From NCBI GenBank assembly GCA_016779985.1, contig JADHMP010000005.1, forward strand, positions 62,001-126,000: DNA of 64,000 nt, written 5' to 3'. The notes under the pieces were generated by a model, which was not told the DNA's origin, made no database searches, and worked only from the letters and a program-made list of their open reading frames with translations. This DNA comes from JADHMP01 sp016779985. Its GTDB lineage: Bacteria > Bacteroidota > Bacteroidia > Flavobacteriales > Flavobacteriaceae. The position numbers and the translations under genes were made by a program. This document shows, one piece after another, positions 43,303 through 51,891 of the stretch. How positions within the stretch are numbered: the stretch's first letter is position 1; each line of letters opens with the position of its first letter.

Positions 43303-43773
43303 ATGCCAATAAAAAGTTTTCAAGGAGAGCGAGCACAAACAAAACGTATAGTTCCCAAAAAATTATCTGTTGCAGATATTATGTGTAGCACTCTGGTGGT
43401 CTTCAAACCAGAGCAATCCATCCACGAAGTTATGAGGCAATTCATCAAAAATCGAATTTCTGGAGGTCCGGTTGTTGACGAAAAAGGACACTTAGTTGGA
43501 GTCATTTCTGAAGCAGATTGTATGAAAGAAATTTCAGATAGTCGTTACTTTAATATGCCCATTTTAGATAAATCTGTAGCTCACTTCATGACAAAAAATG
43601 TAGATACTATAGATGCTGAGCTTAGTGTTTTCGAAGCGGCAGCATTATTTTCAAAAACGAGCAGAAGACGATTTCCGGTGATGCGTAATAATCTATTAGT
43701 TGGCCAAATTAGTAGGAAAGATGTTGTCATTGCGGCTTTAAATATGAAAAGCCAAACTTGGGGAGCTAAGTAA
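43303..43773 (+). CDS. two-CBS-domain protein
   Basis: A 156-residue protein made of two CBS domains (about 22-80 and 86-146): SVADIMCSTLVVFKPEQSI...GGPVVDEKGHLVGVISEAD and HFMTKNVDTIDAELSVFEAA...FPVMRNNLLVGQISRKDV. Such Bateman modules bind adenine nucleotides and report energy state to partners. No effector domain is attached. It overlaps the convergent deacetylase by 8 bases. TTTTGG motifs upstream are not at a clear promoter spacing. Confidence 0.88.
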   Translation: MPIKSFQGERAQTKRIVPKKLSVADIMCSTLVVFKPEQSIHEVMRQFIKNRISGGPVVDEKGHLVGVISEADCMKEISDSRYFNMPILDKSVAHFMTKNVDTIDAELSVFEAAALFSKTSRRRFPVMRNNLLVGQISRKDVVIAALNMKSQTWGAK

Positions 43774-44671
43774 AAATTTCTTTGGCCAATCGATATGTAT
43801 TGGAGTGTGCTTCTACAATAATATTGATGTCTTTTGAATAGCCACCTCCCATACTGCATTGCACAGCAATTTCTTTTTCTTTACAAAGTTCAAAAACAAA
43901 AGCATCTCTTTCTTTACAACCCTCAATGGTGAGTCCCAATCGTCCTAGTTTGTCTGTTTCTAACACATCCACTCCTGATAGGTAGAAAATAAAGTTTGGT
44001 TTAATTCTTTCAATTAGTTCAGGGAGTGTTTTTTTAAGAATAGTAAGATATTCTGTAGAAGAAGTTCCATCTTCAAGGGCAAGGTCTAAATCACTTCGTT
44101 CTTTTTTAAAAGGAAAATTTTTAGCTCCATGCATTGAAAAAGTAAAGACATCTGGATTGTTATCAAAAATAGAGGCTGTTCCATTGCCTTGGTGTACATC
44201 TAAATCTACTATTAATACTCTTTTTACAAGACCTTGATTTAATAAATTTTGGGCTGCAATGGCTTGATCATTTAGCAGGCAAAAAGCTTCCCCTCTCTGT
44301 GCATAAGCATGATGGGTTCCCCCTGCAATATTCATCGCCACCCCAGTGTCTAATGCCATTTCACAACCTTGTAGAGTGCCTCCAGCTATAATAAATTCTC
44401 TTTCAATCAATTCTGGGCTGAGAGGAAAGCCAATTTTTCGTATTTCAGATCGATCCAATTGTAAGTTAATCAGCTTTTCGACATATAAAGGGTGGTGTAC
44501 TACCTGCACTGATTCAATTGAGGCTTTCTTAGGATAGAAAAAATCGTCTTTTTGCGCCGTTCCTTCAAGAAGGAGTTGGGTGGCCAACAAGTCATATTTT
44601 TCCATAGGAAAACGATGCCCTTCTGGTAAGGATAATGTATAGCAAGTGTCAAATGCAATAGGTAAGAGCAC
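43766..44671 (-). CDS. histone deacetylase family protein (class II-type, AcuC-like)
   Basis: A 301-residue zinc amidohydrolase. Conserved blocks: LPEGHRFPMEKY, GGTHHAYAQRGEAFCLLND (tandem His), VLIVDLDVHQGNGTA (zinc-binding Asp and His), FYLSGVDVLETDKLG (third zinc Asp) and a late GGGYS. It removes acetyl groups from lysines or small amines. The start is a GTG directly after the metG TAG stop with no bases between, in the same frame; an ATG is not available at the expected position. Confidence 0.88.
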   Translation of the reverse strand: MLLPIAFDTCYTLSLPEGHRFPMEKYDLLATQLLLEGTAQKDDFFYPKKASIESVQVVHHPLYVEKLINLQLDRSEIRKIGFPLSPELIEREFIIAGGTLQGCEMALDTGVAMNIAGGTHHAYAQRGEAFCLLNDQAIAAQNLLNQGLVKRVLIVDLDVHQGNGTASIFDNNPDVFTFSMHGAKNFPFKKERSDLDLALEDGTSSTEYLTILKKTLPELIERIKPNFIFYLSGVDVLETDKLGRLGLTIEGCKERDAFVFELCKEKEIAVQCSMGGGYSKDINIIVEAHSNTYRLAKEIFT

Positions 44672-46720
44672 CTAAGAAACTTTAGTTCCTGAATTAATTT
44701 TTGTTTCTGGACTTACAAAAACTAATTTGCCGTCCAGATCTTCAGCTAACAACAACATACCTTGACTTTCTACCCCTCTGATTTTTCTAGGAGCTAGATT
44801 CGCTAGATATAAAACTTGTTTACCAATAATTTCATCGGGTCGATACGATTCAGCTATTCCTGACACTACTGTAGCTTCCTTATCGCCAATCTCTAGTGTT
44901 ATTTGTAGTAGTTTTTTGGTTTTGGGCACAAGACTAGCAGTGCGAATTGTTGCAACTTGTAAATCTAAAGCAGTGAAATGGTCAAAAGAGATTGGGTCTT
45001 TGGGTGGCGAAGAGATCAATTCTGTTTCTTTTTTTTGTGATTTAGTATTTAATTTTTCTCGCTGGGCTTCAATGGCTTTATCTTCAATTTTTTCAAAAAG
45101 GAGTGATGCTGGCTGAATTTGATGCCCCTGTGGAAGTTGTACAGAAGCACTAATAGTATGCCAATTAAAGTCACTATTTAAATTGAGCATTTTTTGTAAT
45201 TTCTTAGCAGTAAAGGGCAAAAGAGGTTCACTTACAATGGCCAAAGCGGTAGCAATTTGCAGGGCAACATTCATAATGCTTTTTACCCTTTCGGGATTTT
45301 CTTTAACTAATTTCCATGGTTCAGCCTCTGCTAAATATTTATTTCCAAATCGGGCCAATTGCATTATTTCATTGCAAGCTTCTCGAAATTTATATCTTTC
45401 TATGGCTTGACCAATTCGATCTGGGAATAGCGAGACTTGCCGAATAGTTTCCTCATCTTCAGGGTTAAAATTTCCAGGTGGCGGCACTTGACCTTGATAA
45501 TATTTTTGAGTAAGCACCACCACACGATTGATGAAATTTCCATAAATAGCAACTAATTCATTGTTGTTTCTTGCTTGAAATTCATGCCAAGTGAAATCAT
45601 TGTCTTTTGTTTCAGGAGCATTAGCAGCCAAAACATAACGAAGCACATCTTGTTTATTAGGAAAATCTTCTAAATATTCGTGCAGCCAAACAGCCCAATT
45701 TTTGGAGGTTGAAATTTTTTGGCCTTCTAAGTTCAAAAACTCATTTGCAGGAACATTTTCGGGTAAAATATAGTCTCCGTGTGCTTTTAGAACTACAGGA
45801 AATATAATGCAATGAAAAACAATATTATCTTTTCCAATAAAATGAACAAGTTGGGTGTCTTTATCTTGCCAAAAAGGCTTCCAGTCTTTTCCTTCCCTAG
45901 CGGCCCATTCTTTTGTTGAAGAAATATATCCTATAGGTGCATCAAACCACACATAAAGGACTTTTCCAGTAGCATCTTCAACTGGAACCGGAATACCCCA
46001 TTCTAAATCTCTTGTTACAGCACGAGCAGAGAGACCATTGTCAACCCAAGATTTTACTTGCCCATAAACATTGGGTTTCCAATCGTTTTGATGTCCTTCT
46101 AAAATCCATTCTTTGATAAAATCTTCATACTGATTTAAGGGCAAATACCAATGTATTGTCTTTTTTAAAACAGGTTGACTTCCACTCAATGTCGAAATGG
46201 GATTCTTTAATTCTGTTGGACTCAGAGCACTACCGCACTTTTCACATTGATCTCCATATGCTTCAGGATGACCACAAACAGGACATGTGCCTGTTACAAA
46301 ACGATCAGCTAAAAATTGTTGGGCACTTTCATCATAGAGTTGAACCGAATTTTTTTTGATAAAAACATCTTTGCCTAATAGTGTTTTAAATATTTCTTGA
46401 GCAGTTTCATGATGCACTTTTAGCGAGGTCCTAGAATAATTATCAAAAGCGATCCCAAAGGTCTGAAATGAATTTCTAATGAGGGTATCATAATGATCGA
46501 TAACTTCCTGTGGTGTTTTTCCTTCTTTCTTTGCTTTTATAGCAATTGCAACACCATGTTCATCGCTCCCACAAATAAAGGCAACCTCTTTCCCCTTGAG
46601 TCGTAAGTAACGGGTGTAGATATCTGCGGGAACGTATACTCCAGCCAGATGGCCAATGTGTAAAGGGCCATTGGTATAAGGCAAAGCTGCTGTAACCGTA
46701 TATCTTTTAGGTTTCTTCAT
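44672..46720 (-). CDS. metG: methionine-tRNA ligase
   Basis: A 682-residue class I synthetase. HIGH is at residues 21-24 and the KMSKS-equivalent is KISTSK. Zinc-knuckle cysteines are in CPVCGHPEAYGDQCEKCG. The C-terminal OB-fold tRNA-binding domain (about 575-682, FTALDLQVATIRTA, VVSGIAESYRPDEI) is fused, as is normal for this phylum. It charges tRNA-Met. The gene is followed immediately by the deacetylase. Confidence 0.97.
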   Translation of the reverse strand: MKKPKRYTVTAALPYTNGPLHIGHLAGVYVPADIYTRYLRLKGKEVAFICGSDEHGVAIAIKAKKEGKTPQEVIDHYDTLIRNSFQTFGIAFDNYSRTSLKVHHETAQEIFKTLLGKDVFIKKNSVQLYDESAQQFLADRFVTGTCPVCGHPEAYGDQCEKCGSALSPTELKNPISTLSGSQPVLKKTIHWYLPLNQYEDFIKEWILEGHQNDWKPNVYGQVKSWVDNGLSARAVTRDLEWGIPVPVEDATGKVLYVWFDAPIGYISSTKEWAAREGKDWKPFWQDKDTQLVHFIGKDNIVFHCIIFPVVLKAHGDYILPENVPANEFLNLEGQKISTSKNWAVWLHEYLEDFPNKQDVLRYVLAANAPETKDNDFTWHEFQARNNNELVAIYGNFINRVVVLTQKYYQGQVPPPGNFNPEDEETIRQVSLFPDRIGQAIERYKFREACNEIMQLARFGNKYLAEAEPWKLVKENPERVKSIMNVALQIATALAIVSEPLLPFTAKKLQKMLNLNSDFNWHTISASVQLPQGHQIQPASLLFEKIEDKAIEAQREKLNTKSQKKETELISSPPKDPISFDHFTALDLQVATIRTASLVPKTKKLLQITLEIGDKEATVVSGIAESYRPDEIIGKQVLYLANLAPRKIRGVESQGMLLLAEDLDGKLVFVSPETKINSGTKVS

Positions 46721-46803
46721 TTAAAATTTTCCCAAAAATAGACATTTTCCAAAGGATATGCCTTGTAGACTTCCTAACTTTAGCATCTACAAAATCTTAC
46801 CAC

Positions 46804-47166
46804 ATGAGCAAAAGTTATGATTTTGGTCAAGAAGCAGAAAAAAGAGCTGCTGATTTTCTTGAAAAAAAAGGATACGAAATTTTAGCGCGAAATTATCGCT
46901 TCCTAAAAGCAGAAATTGATCTTATAGCTCATTATCAAAATACGCTTGTTATTGTTGAGGTTAAAGCAAGGTCATCCTCTTTTTTTGGAGCCCCTCAATC
47001 TTTTGTTGGAAAAAAGAAAAGGAGTTTATTGATTGAAGCTGCAAATCATTTCATTCTGTCGCGTGATTTAGATCTTGAAGTTCGATTTGATATCGTTTCT
47101 TTTGTAAAGAACAATAGTAAATGGAAAGTAGAGCACCTTCAAAATGCCTTTTATCCTTTTACGTGA
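46804..47166 (+). CDS. YraN/UPF0102 family nuclease-like protein
   Basis: A 120-residue protein of the restriction-endonuclease-like fold. GQEAEKRAADFLEKKGYEIL is followed by the active-site pattern AEIDLIAHYQNTLVIVEVKAR (Glu, Asp, then Glu-x-Lys) and the gene ends normally. Family members are Holliday-junction-resolvase-like but their role is unproven. It starts 83 bases from metG on the opposite strand. TAacTTTA at 46775-46782 may be its -7 box. Confidence 0.88.
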   Translation: MSKSYDFGQEAEKRAADFLEKKGYEILARNYRFLKAEIDLIAHYQNTLVIVEVKARSSSFFGAPQSFVGKKKRSLLIEAANHFILSRDLDLEVRFDIVSFVKNNSKWKVEHLQNAFYPFT

Positions 47167-47222
47167 AGTTCAATTTGTAACAAAATGTTTTATAATTACT
47201 ACTTTTGTGAAAAATTTAAAAG

Positions 47223-47882
47223 ATGCGCACCATAGCCTCAGAAGTCACGGCCTTCATTAAAACAAAACCATTTTTATCTACTGCTCTGTCACAGGGCATT
47301 ATAAACCTGACCTCTTTGGCTCGAGAAATTCAACCAGAAATAGAGCAAAATTTAAGAAAACCAGCTAAAAGCGGAGCCATTGTTATGGCCCTAAAGAGAA
47401 TTTCTGATAATTTGGAATTTATTTCTACCCACAAAATTGTAAATGTATTGAAGAATCTGGGTGACATCACAGTACGGTCTTCATTAGTTGATTATAGTTT
47501 TGCAAATTCCGATTCGCTTCTCTACTCGCAAGCAAAATTGTTGGCATCAATAGAAGACCGGAAAGATGTTTTTTATACCTCTTCTCGTGGGGTGAGTGAG
47601 TCTAATATAATTGTGAGTGCCAATATTTCTGAATTAGTAGCTAAGCTTTTTGTCAATGAAGTGTGTAACACTAAATTAGAAAACTTGTCTTCAATAACGG
47701 TGCAATTGCCGAAGGAAAATATTGCAATACCCGGCATCTATTATTTTATTTTTCAGCGCCTTTCTTGGGAAGGAGTCAACCTAAATGAAGTGATTTCTAC
47801 TTCTAATGAATTCACAATTTTGATGGATGAAAGTCAAGTAAATACCGCATTTGAAGTGATTAAGAATCTGAAGAAACTGTAA
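47223..47882 (+). CDS. ACT-domain protein (aspartate-kinase-like regulatory domain only)
   Basis: A 219-residue protein. The N-terminal 120 residues are helical, with a putative DNA-binding-like segment around RKPAKSGAIVMALKRI. The C-terminus (about 145-215, SSITVQLPKENIAIPGIYYFIF and STSNEFTILMDESQVNTAF) is an ACT-like module of the aspartate-kinase type, but no kinase domain is present. Flavobacterial homologues are often labelled aspartate kinase for that reason. A small-molecule-sensing regulator is likely. It overlaps the convergent mfd by 23 bases. Confidence 0.7.
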   Translation: MRTIASEVTAFIKTKPFLSTALSQGIINLTSLAREIQPEIEQNLRKPAKSGAIVMALKRISDNLEFISTHKIVNVLKNLGDITVRSSLVDYSFANSDSLLYSQAKLLASIEDRKDVFYTSSRGVSESNIIVSANISELVAKLFVNEVCNTKLENLSSITVQLPKENIAIPGIYYFIFQRLSWEGVNLNEVISTSNEFTILMDESQVNTAFEVIKNLKKL

Positions 47883-50800
47883 CAAATTCAAGCGGTTCTA
47901 AAGTGTGTAATACTTTTGCAACTGTGCTTATATCATCAACAACAATAAGTAATTTAACTCCTCCTGCCGATTGCTTTTCTTTCATGGTAATGTTTTCTGA
48001 TTTTTGCACTTGCTGCAGTAAATATTCAAATTGAGCGCTTGAATAAAAAGCACTTTCTGGGTTCGTAATAAAATAGCCCAAAAACTTTTGTTTTTTAAGA
48101 ACCATTCGCTCTAAACCAAGGCGTTGTGCTAACCATTTCAATTTTACACTTTCTAAAAGAGCCTCTGTTTCATTGGGTAGCTTACCAAAGCGATCAAGTA
48201 ATTGGCCTCGAAAGGCTTTTAATTCATTTGTGTTTTTGATATCGCTAAGTGCTTTGTAAAGGGACAAACGTTCACTAACTATATTTACATAATATTCGGG
48301 TATATAAAGCTCTAAGTCAGTGTCAATCTGAACATCATTCACAAAATTTTTGGGAACATCTGAAGATTCTTTGTAAAGTGATTGAAACTCATTTTCTTTC
48401 AATTCATTTATGGCTTCTTGTAAAATCTTTTGATACGTGTCAAAGCCCATGTCATTGATAAATCCGCTTTGTTCTCCTCCTAACAAATCTCCTGCTCCTC
48501 GAATTTCTAAATCTTTCATGGCTATTTGAAGACCAGAACCTAACTCAGCATATTGAGCTATAGCTTTAATTCGTTTTTGTGCATCATTATTGATACTGCT
48601 CATTGGAGGAGTCATAAAATAGCAAAAGGCTTTTTTATTGCTTCTGCCTACTCGACCTCTCATTTGATGTAGATCACTTAATCCAAATTGATGAGCATTA
48701 TTAATGAAAATAGTATTTGCATTTGGCACATCTAGACCATTTTCAATAATAGTAGTTGCTACTAACACATCATAGCGACCCTCCATAAAATCCAATAAAG
48801 TCTGTTCCAATTTGCGACCTTCTAATTGACCATGTCCAATAGCTATTCGCGCGTCTGGCAACATGCGCTGAATAAGTCCTGCAACCTCTTTAATATTTTC
48901 TACCCTATTGTGAATAAAGAAAACTTGCCCTCCTCTTTGAATTTCATACAAAACGCCATCCCTAATGAGCGGTTCACTAAAGCGCACCACTTCACTCTCA
49001 ATGGGGTATCGGTTTGAGGGCGGGGTGGCGATTACAGATAAATCTCTTGCAGCCATCAAGCTGAATTGTAGTGTTCTAGGAATGGGTGTCGCAGTGAGTG
49101 TCAATACGTCTACATTGGCCTTAAAGGCCCTTAACTTCTCTTTCACTGCCACGCCAAACTTTTGTTCTTCATCAACAATTAAAAGACCTAAATCTTTAAA
49201 AGACAAATTTTTATTGACCAATTGGTGAGTTCCGATAAGAATGTCAATTTTACCTTCTGTAGTGTCTTTATAAATTTGCATTTTATCTTTTGAACTTCGA
49301 AACCTATTGAGATAATCTACACGAACGGGAAGATTTTCTAAACGCTTTGAAAAAGTTTTGTAATGCTGAAGTGCTAAAATGGTTGTTGGCACCAAAACAG
49401 CCACTTGTTTGCTATTGTCAACTGCTTTGAAAGCAGCTCGAATAGCTACTTCTGTTTTACCAAACCCAACATCACCACAAATCAAACGATCCATGGGGTG
49501 CTCTGATTCCATATCCATTTTGACTGCTTGAGTAGCCTTTAGTTGATCGGGCGTATCTTCAAAAATAAAGCTTGACTCAAGTTCAAGCTGCAAGTAGCTG
49601 TCTGGATCAAATGAAAATCCAATTTTTTGACGGCGTTTTGCATAGAGTTGAATCAAATTAAATGCAATTTCTTTGACTTTAGTTTTAGTCTTCTGTTTTA
49701 GGTTTTTCCACGCCTTAGAGCCTAATTTGTAGAGTTTAGGAACGGCACCATCTTTTCCATTGTATTTACTGATTTTATGAAGCGCATGAATACTCAAATA
49801 GAGAATGTCACGCTCTCCATAGAAAAGCTTTATGGCTTCTTGCAAACGTCCTTCAACTTCAATGCGCTGCAATCCACCAAAGCGACCAATCCCATGGTCT
49901 ATGTGTGTCACAAAATCGCCAACTTCCATTTGGGTGAGTTGTTTTAAACTCAAGCTTTTACGTTTGGTTTTGTCAGACCGTAAGTTGTATTTATGATAGC
50001 GCTCAAAAATTTGATGATCAGCAAAATAGGCTACTTGTGCTTCTATGTCTTCAAATCCTTGATAAATTGGAAATGCTGCTGTTTGATAATGAACTTTTTC
50101 CTCCATCGCATCAAAAATGTCATGAAATCGTTGAGCTTGTGAGGCACTGGTGCAGAAGATAATATTAGAATAAAGTTGCCTGTGATTTTCATTCAAGTGC
50201 GCCCTTAATAGTTCAAATTTTTTATTAAAAACAGGTTGAGGGCTTTGTTGAATATTGACAAGAGAGTCGGCAGGAAGTAAATCAGATCGTTCCAAATGCA
50301 GGATACATTTTGATGCAGTGTTGGATAACCATTCTTCCTTTGAGATATAAAGTGAATGAGGGGGATGCTGCGTGGTTTCACCCAACTTTGCGTAGGCCTC
50401 TATTGCTTTTTGGAAAAGGTTTTTTAACACATTTGCTGTTTGATCAAAATCGTCAACCACAAAAGCTGTTTTGTCAGGGAAAAATTCTAGAAGTGTTTTT
50501 CTATTGTCTGTAAAGTCAACAGTTGATGTGTTGGGCATTAAGGAGATACTCTCAAAATTATGTAGGGAGCGCTGAGTGCTTATGTCAAAAGTGCACAATC
50601 GTTCAATGGTCTCATCAAAAAACTCAATGCGATAGGGGTGTTGATAGGCAAATGAAAAGACATCAATAATACCTCCTCTCACGGCAAATTCTCCAGGTGA
50701 GGTAACAAAATCTACGCGTTCAAATCCCATCTCAAATAAAGATTCATTAACAAATTGCAAAGACAACACATCTTCTTTTTTTATGGTGAAAGTGTTTTGT

Positions 50801-51087
50801 TGCAGGGTTCGCCGGGAAATTATTTTTTCAAAAACAGCTTTAGGGTAGGTCACAATGAATCGCGCCTTTGTAGAGTACGTAATTTTATTTAAAACCTCAG
50901 TGCGTAAAAGAACATTTGCGTTTTCATCAGTTTGTGTCGCATAAGCGGTGCGATAGCTAGCTGGAAAAAATAAGACTTCCTGTTGACAGAAAAGTCGCTC
51001 AAGATCATTGTGATAATATGCAGCGTGCTCTGCATTCTTAGCGACCAACACAAGTGAACGATCCATTTTTTTGAAGGCTGCAGCCAA
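47860..51087 (-). CDS. mfd: transcription-repair coupling factor (start uncertain)
   Basis: This protein of over 1075 residues removes stalled RNA polymerase and recruits UvrA. It has a UvrB-like N-terminal half (FVTSPGEFAVRGGIIDVFSF), an RNA-polymerase-binding domain (GDFVTHIDHGIGRF), then a RecG-like translocase: ICGDVGFGKTEVAIRAAF, LLIVDEEQKFGV, LTLTATPIPRTLQFSLM and QMRGRVGRSNKKAFCYF. A C-terminal TRCF domain follows. The given start is a TTG at 51087. The frame stays open for 51 more codons up to the pdeM stop, and those codons look like the true N-terminus but contain no ATG, GTG or TTG. It lies in the same frame as, and directly behind, the ligase-associated cassette. Confidence 0.9.
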   Translation of the reverse strand: MAAAFKKMDRSLVLVAKNAEHAAYYHNDLERLFCQQEVLFFPASYRTAYATQTDENANVLLRTEVLNKITYSTKARFIVTYPKAVFEKIISRRTLQQNTFTIKKEDVLSLQFVNESLFEMGFERVDFVTSPGEFAVRGGIIDVFSFAYQHPYRIEFFDETIERLCTFDISTQRSLHNFESISLMPNTSTVDFTDNRKTLLEFFPDKTAFVVDDFDQTANVLKNLFQKAIEAYAKLGETTQHPPHSLYISKEEWLSNTASKCILHLERSDLLPADSLVNIQQSPQPVFNKKFELLRAHLNENHRQLYSNIIFCTSASQAQRFHDIFDAMEEKVHYQTAAFPIYQGFEDIEAQVAYFADHQIFERYHKYNLRSDKTKRKSLSLKQLTQMEVGDFVTHIDHGIGRFGGLQRIEVEGRLQEAIKLFYGERDILYLSIHALHKISKYNGKDGAVPKLYKLGSKAWKNLKQKTKTKVKEIAFNLIQLYAKRRQKIGFSFDPDSYLQLELESSFIFEDTPDQLKATQAVKMDMESEHPMDRLICGDVGFGKTEVAIRAAFKAVDNSKQVAVLVPTTILALQHYKTFSKRLENLPVRVDYLNRFRSSKDKMQIYKDTTEGKIDILIGTHQLVNKNLSFKDLGLLIVDEEQKFGVAVKEKLRAFKANVDVLTLTATPIPRTLQFSLMAARDLSVIATPPSNRYPIESEVVRFSEPLIRDGVLYEIQRGGQVFFIHNRVENIKEVAGLIQRMLPDARIAIGHGQLEGRKLEQTLLDFMEGRYDVLVATTIIENGLDVPNANTIFINNAHQFGLSDLHQMRGRVGRSNKKAFCYFMTPPMSSINNDAQKRIKAIAQYAELGSGLQIAMKDLEIRGAGDLLGGEQSGFINDMGFDTYQKILQEAINELKENEFQSLYKESSDVPKNFVNDVQIDTDLELYIPEYYVNIVSERLSLYKALSDIKNTNELKAFRGQLLDRFGKLPNETEALLESVKLKWLAQRLGLERMVLKKQKFLGYFITNPESAFYSSAQFEYLLQQVQKSENITMKEKQSAGGVKLLIVVDDISTVAKVLHTLEPLEFVTVSSDS

Positions 51088-51240
51088 TCTAAAAGTAAGT
51101 CCAGAACCTACAAACCCTTTAAATCGGGTAATGGCTGTTTGAGAAAGTGCCTTTTCAAGCGCTTTTTGAGAAGATAAATTTTCAAATACGGCTAACGAAT
51201 CGATTGCTGCCCTTTTTTTAGGTAAAGATAAATGATTAGA

Positions 51241-51891
51241 TTAATTTAAGTCTACCTTATTTTTGATTGGCACAACTTCTTTTTTTGTGCAAACAAAAAT
51301 CCGATCACCCTCTTTAGGCGTTAAAACATGTATGCCAGTAAAGGCTCCAAAAGCAGGAAGGATGAGCTGTTTATCAGATTGATAAAAGCAGGGCACTTTC
51401 ATTTGTTGTAAACCGACCCCCTTTAGTTTTACCCCTGGATGTATATGTCCACATATCACAAAATAATCTTCCTTTTTAACAGGAATATGGGTGAAGTGAA
51501 AAGCTCCTTCAGTTAGGCTGTTGATGACAGTTAGACCTAATTGAGTAAACTTATAGGCTGGAATCACATCGTGGTTGCCTTCCACTAAGATCATTTGAGC
51601 CGTTTGTTGTTTCACCCAACCCTCAAATAAGTGCCACTCATTGTTTTGGAAACTATGAAAAAGATCACCTAAAAATAGTATACGTTGGGGAGAATATTTT
51701 CTAAGGAGACCTTCCGTTTTTTGATAAAAAGCTCCCTCTACTTTGCGGGGCACTGCAACCCCATTTTTTCTGAAATGAGCCACCTTGCCTAAATGTGCGT
51801 CTGCAATCAGTAAAGTTTGAGCTTCTCTCCAAAAAATGGCACCACTTGGAAGCAATAAAAAATGGTGTTGATAAATTTCAATTTCTTTCAT
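51241..51891 (-). CDS. pdeM: ligase-associated DNA damage response endonuclease PdeM
   Basis: A 216-residue calcineurin-like metallophosphoesterase. All metal-binding motifs are present: DAH (31-33), GDLFH (75-79), GNHD (105-108) and GHIHPG (148-153). It forms the last part of a four-gene cassette with the helicase, ligase and exonuclease genes, each overlapping by 4 bases. In the known cassette this protein acts as an Mre11-like nuclease. Its TAA stop is in frame with mfd. Confidence 0.93.
   Translation of the reverse strand: MKEIEIYQHHFLLLPSGAIFWREAQTLLIADAHLGKVAHFRKNGVAVPRKVEGAFYQKTEGLLRKYSPQRILFLGDLFHSFQNNEWHLFEGWVKQQTAQMILVEGNHDVIPAYKFTQLGLTVINSLTEGAFHFTHIPVKKEDYFVICGHIHPGVKLKGVGLQQMKVPCFYQSDKQLILPAFGAFTGIHVLTPKEGDRIFVCTKKEVVPIKNKVDLN

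Noticed and set aside
51207..51222. Frameshift in the A-run near the start of mfd as the cause of the missing start codon
   Set aside because: Reading the alternative frame upstream of the run gives no ATG either before entering pdeM, so a single-base error in that run would not by itself restore a start. An error elsewhere remains possible.
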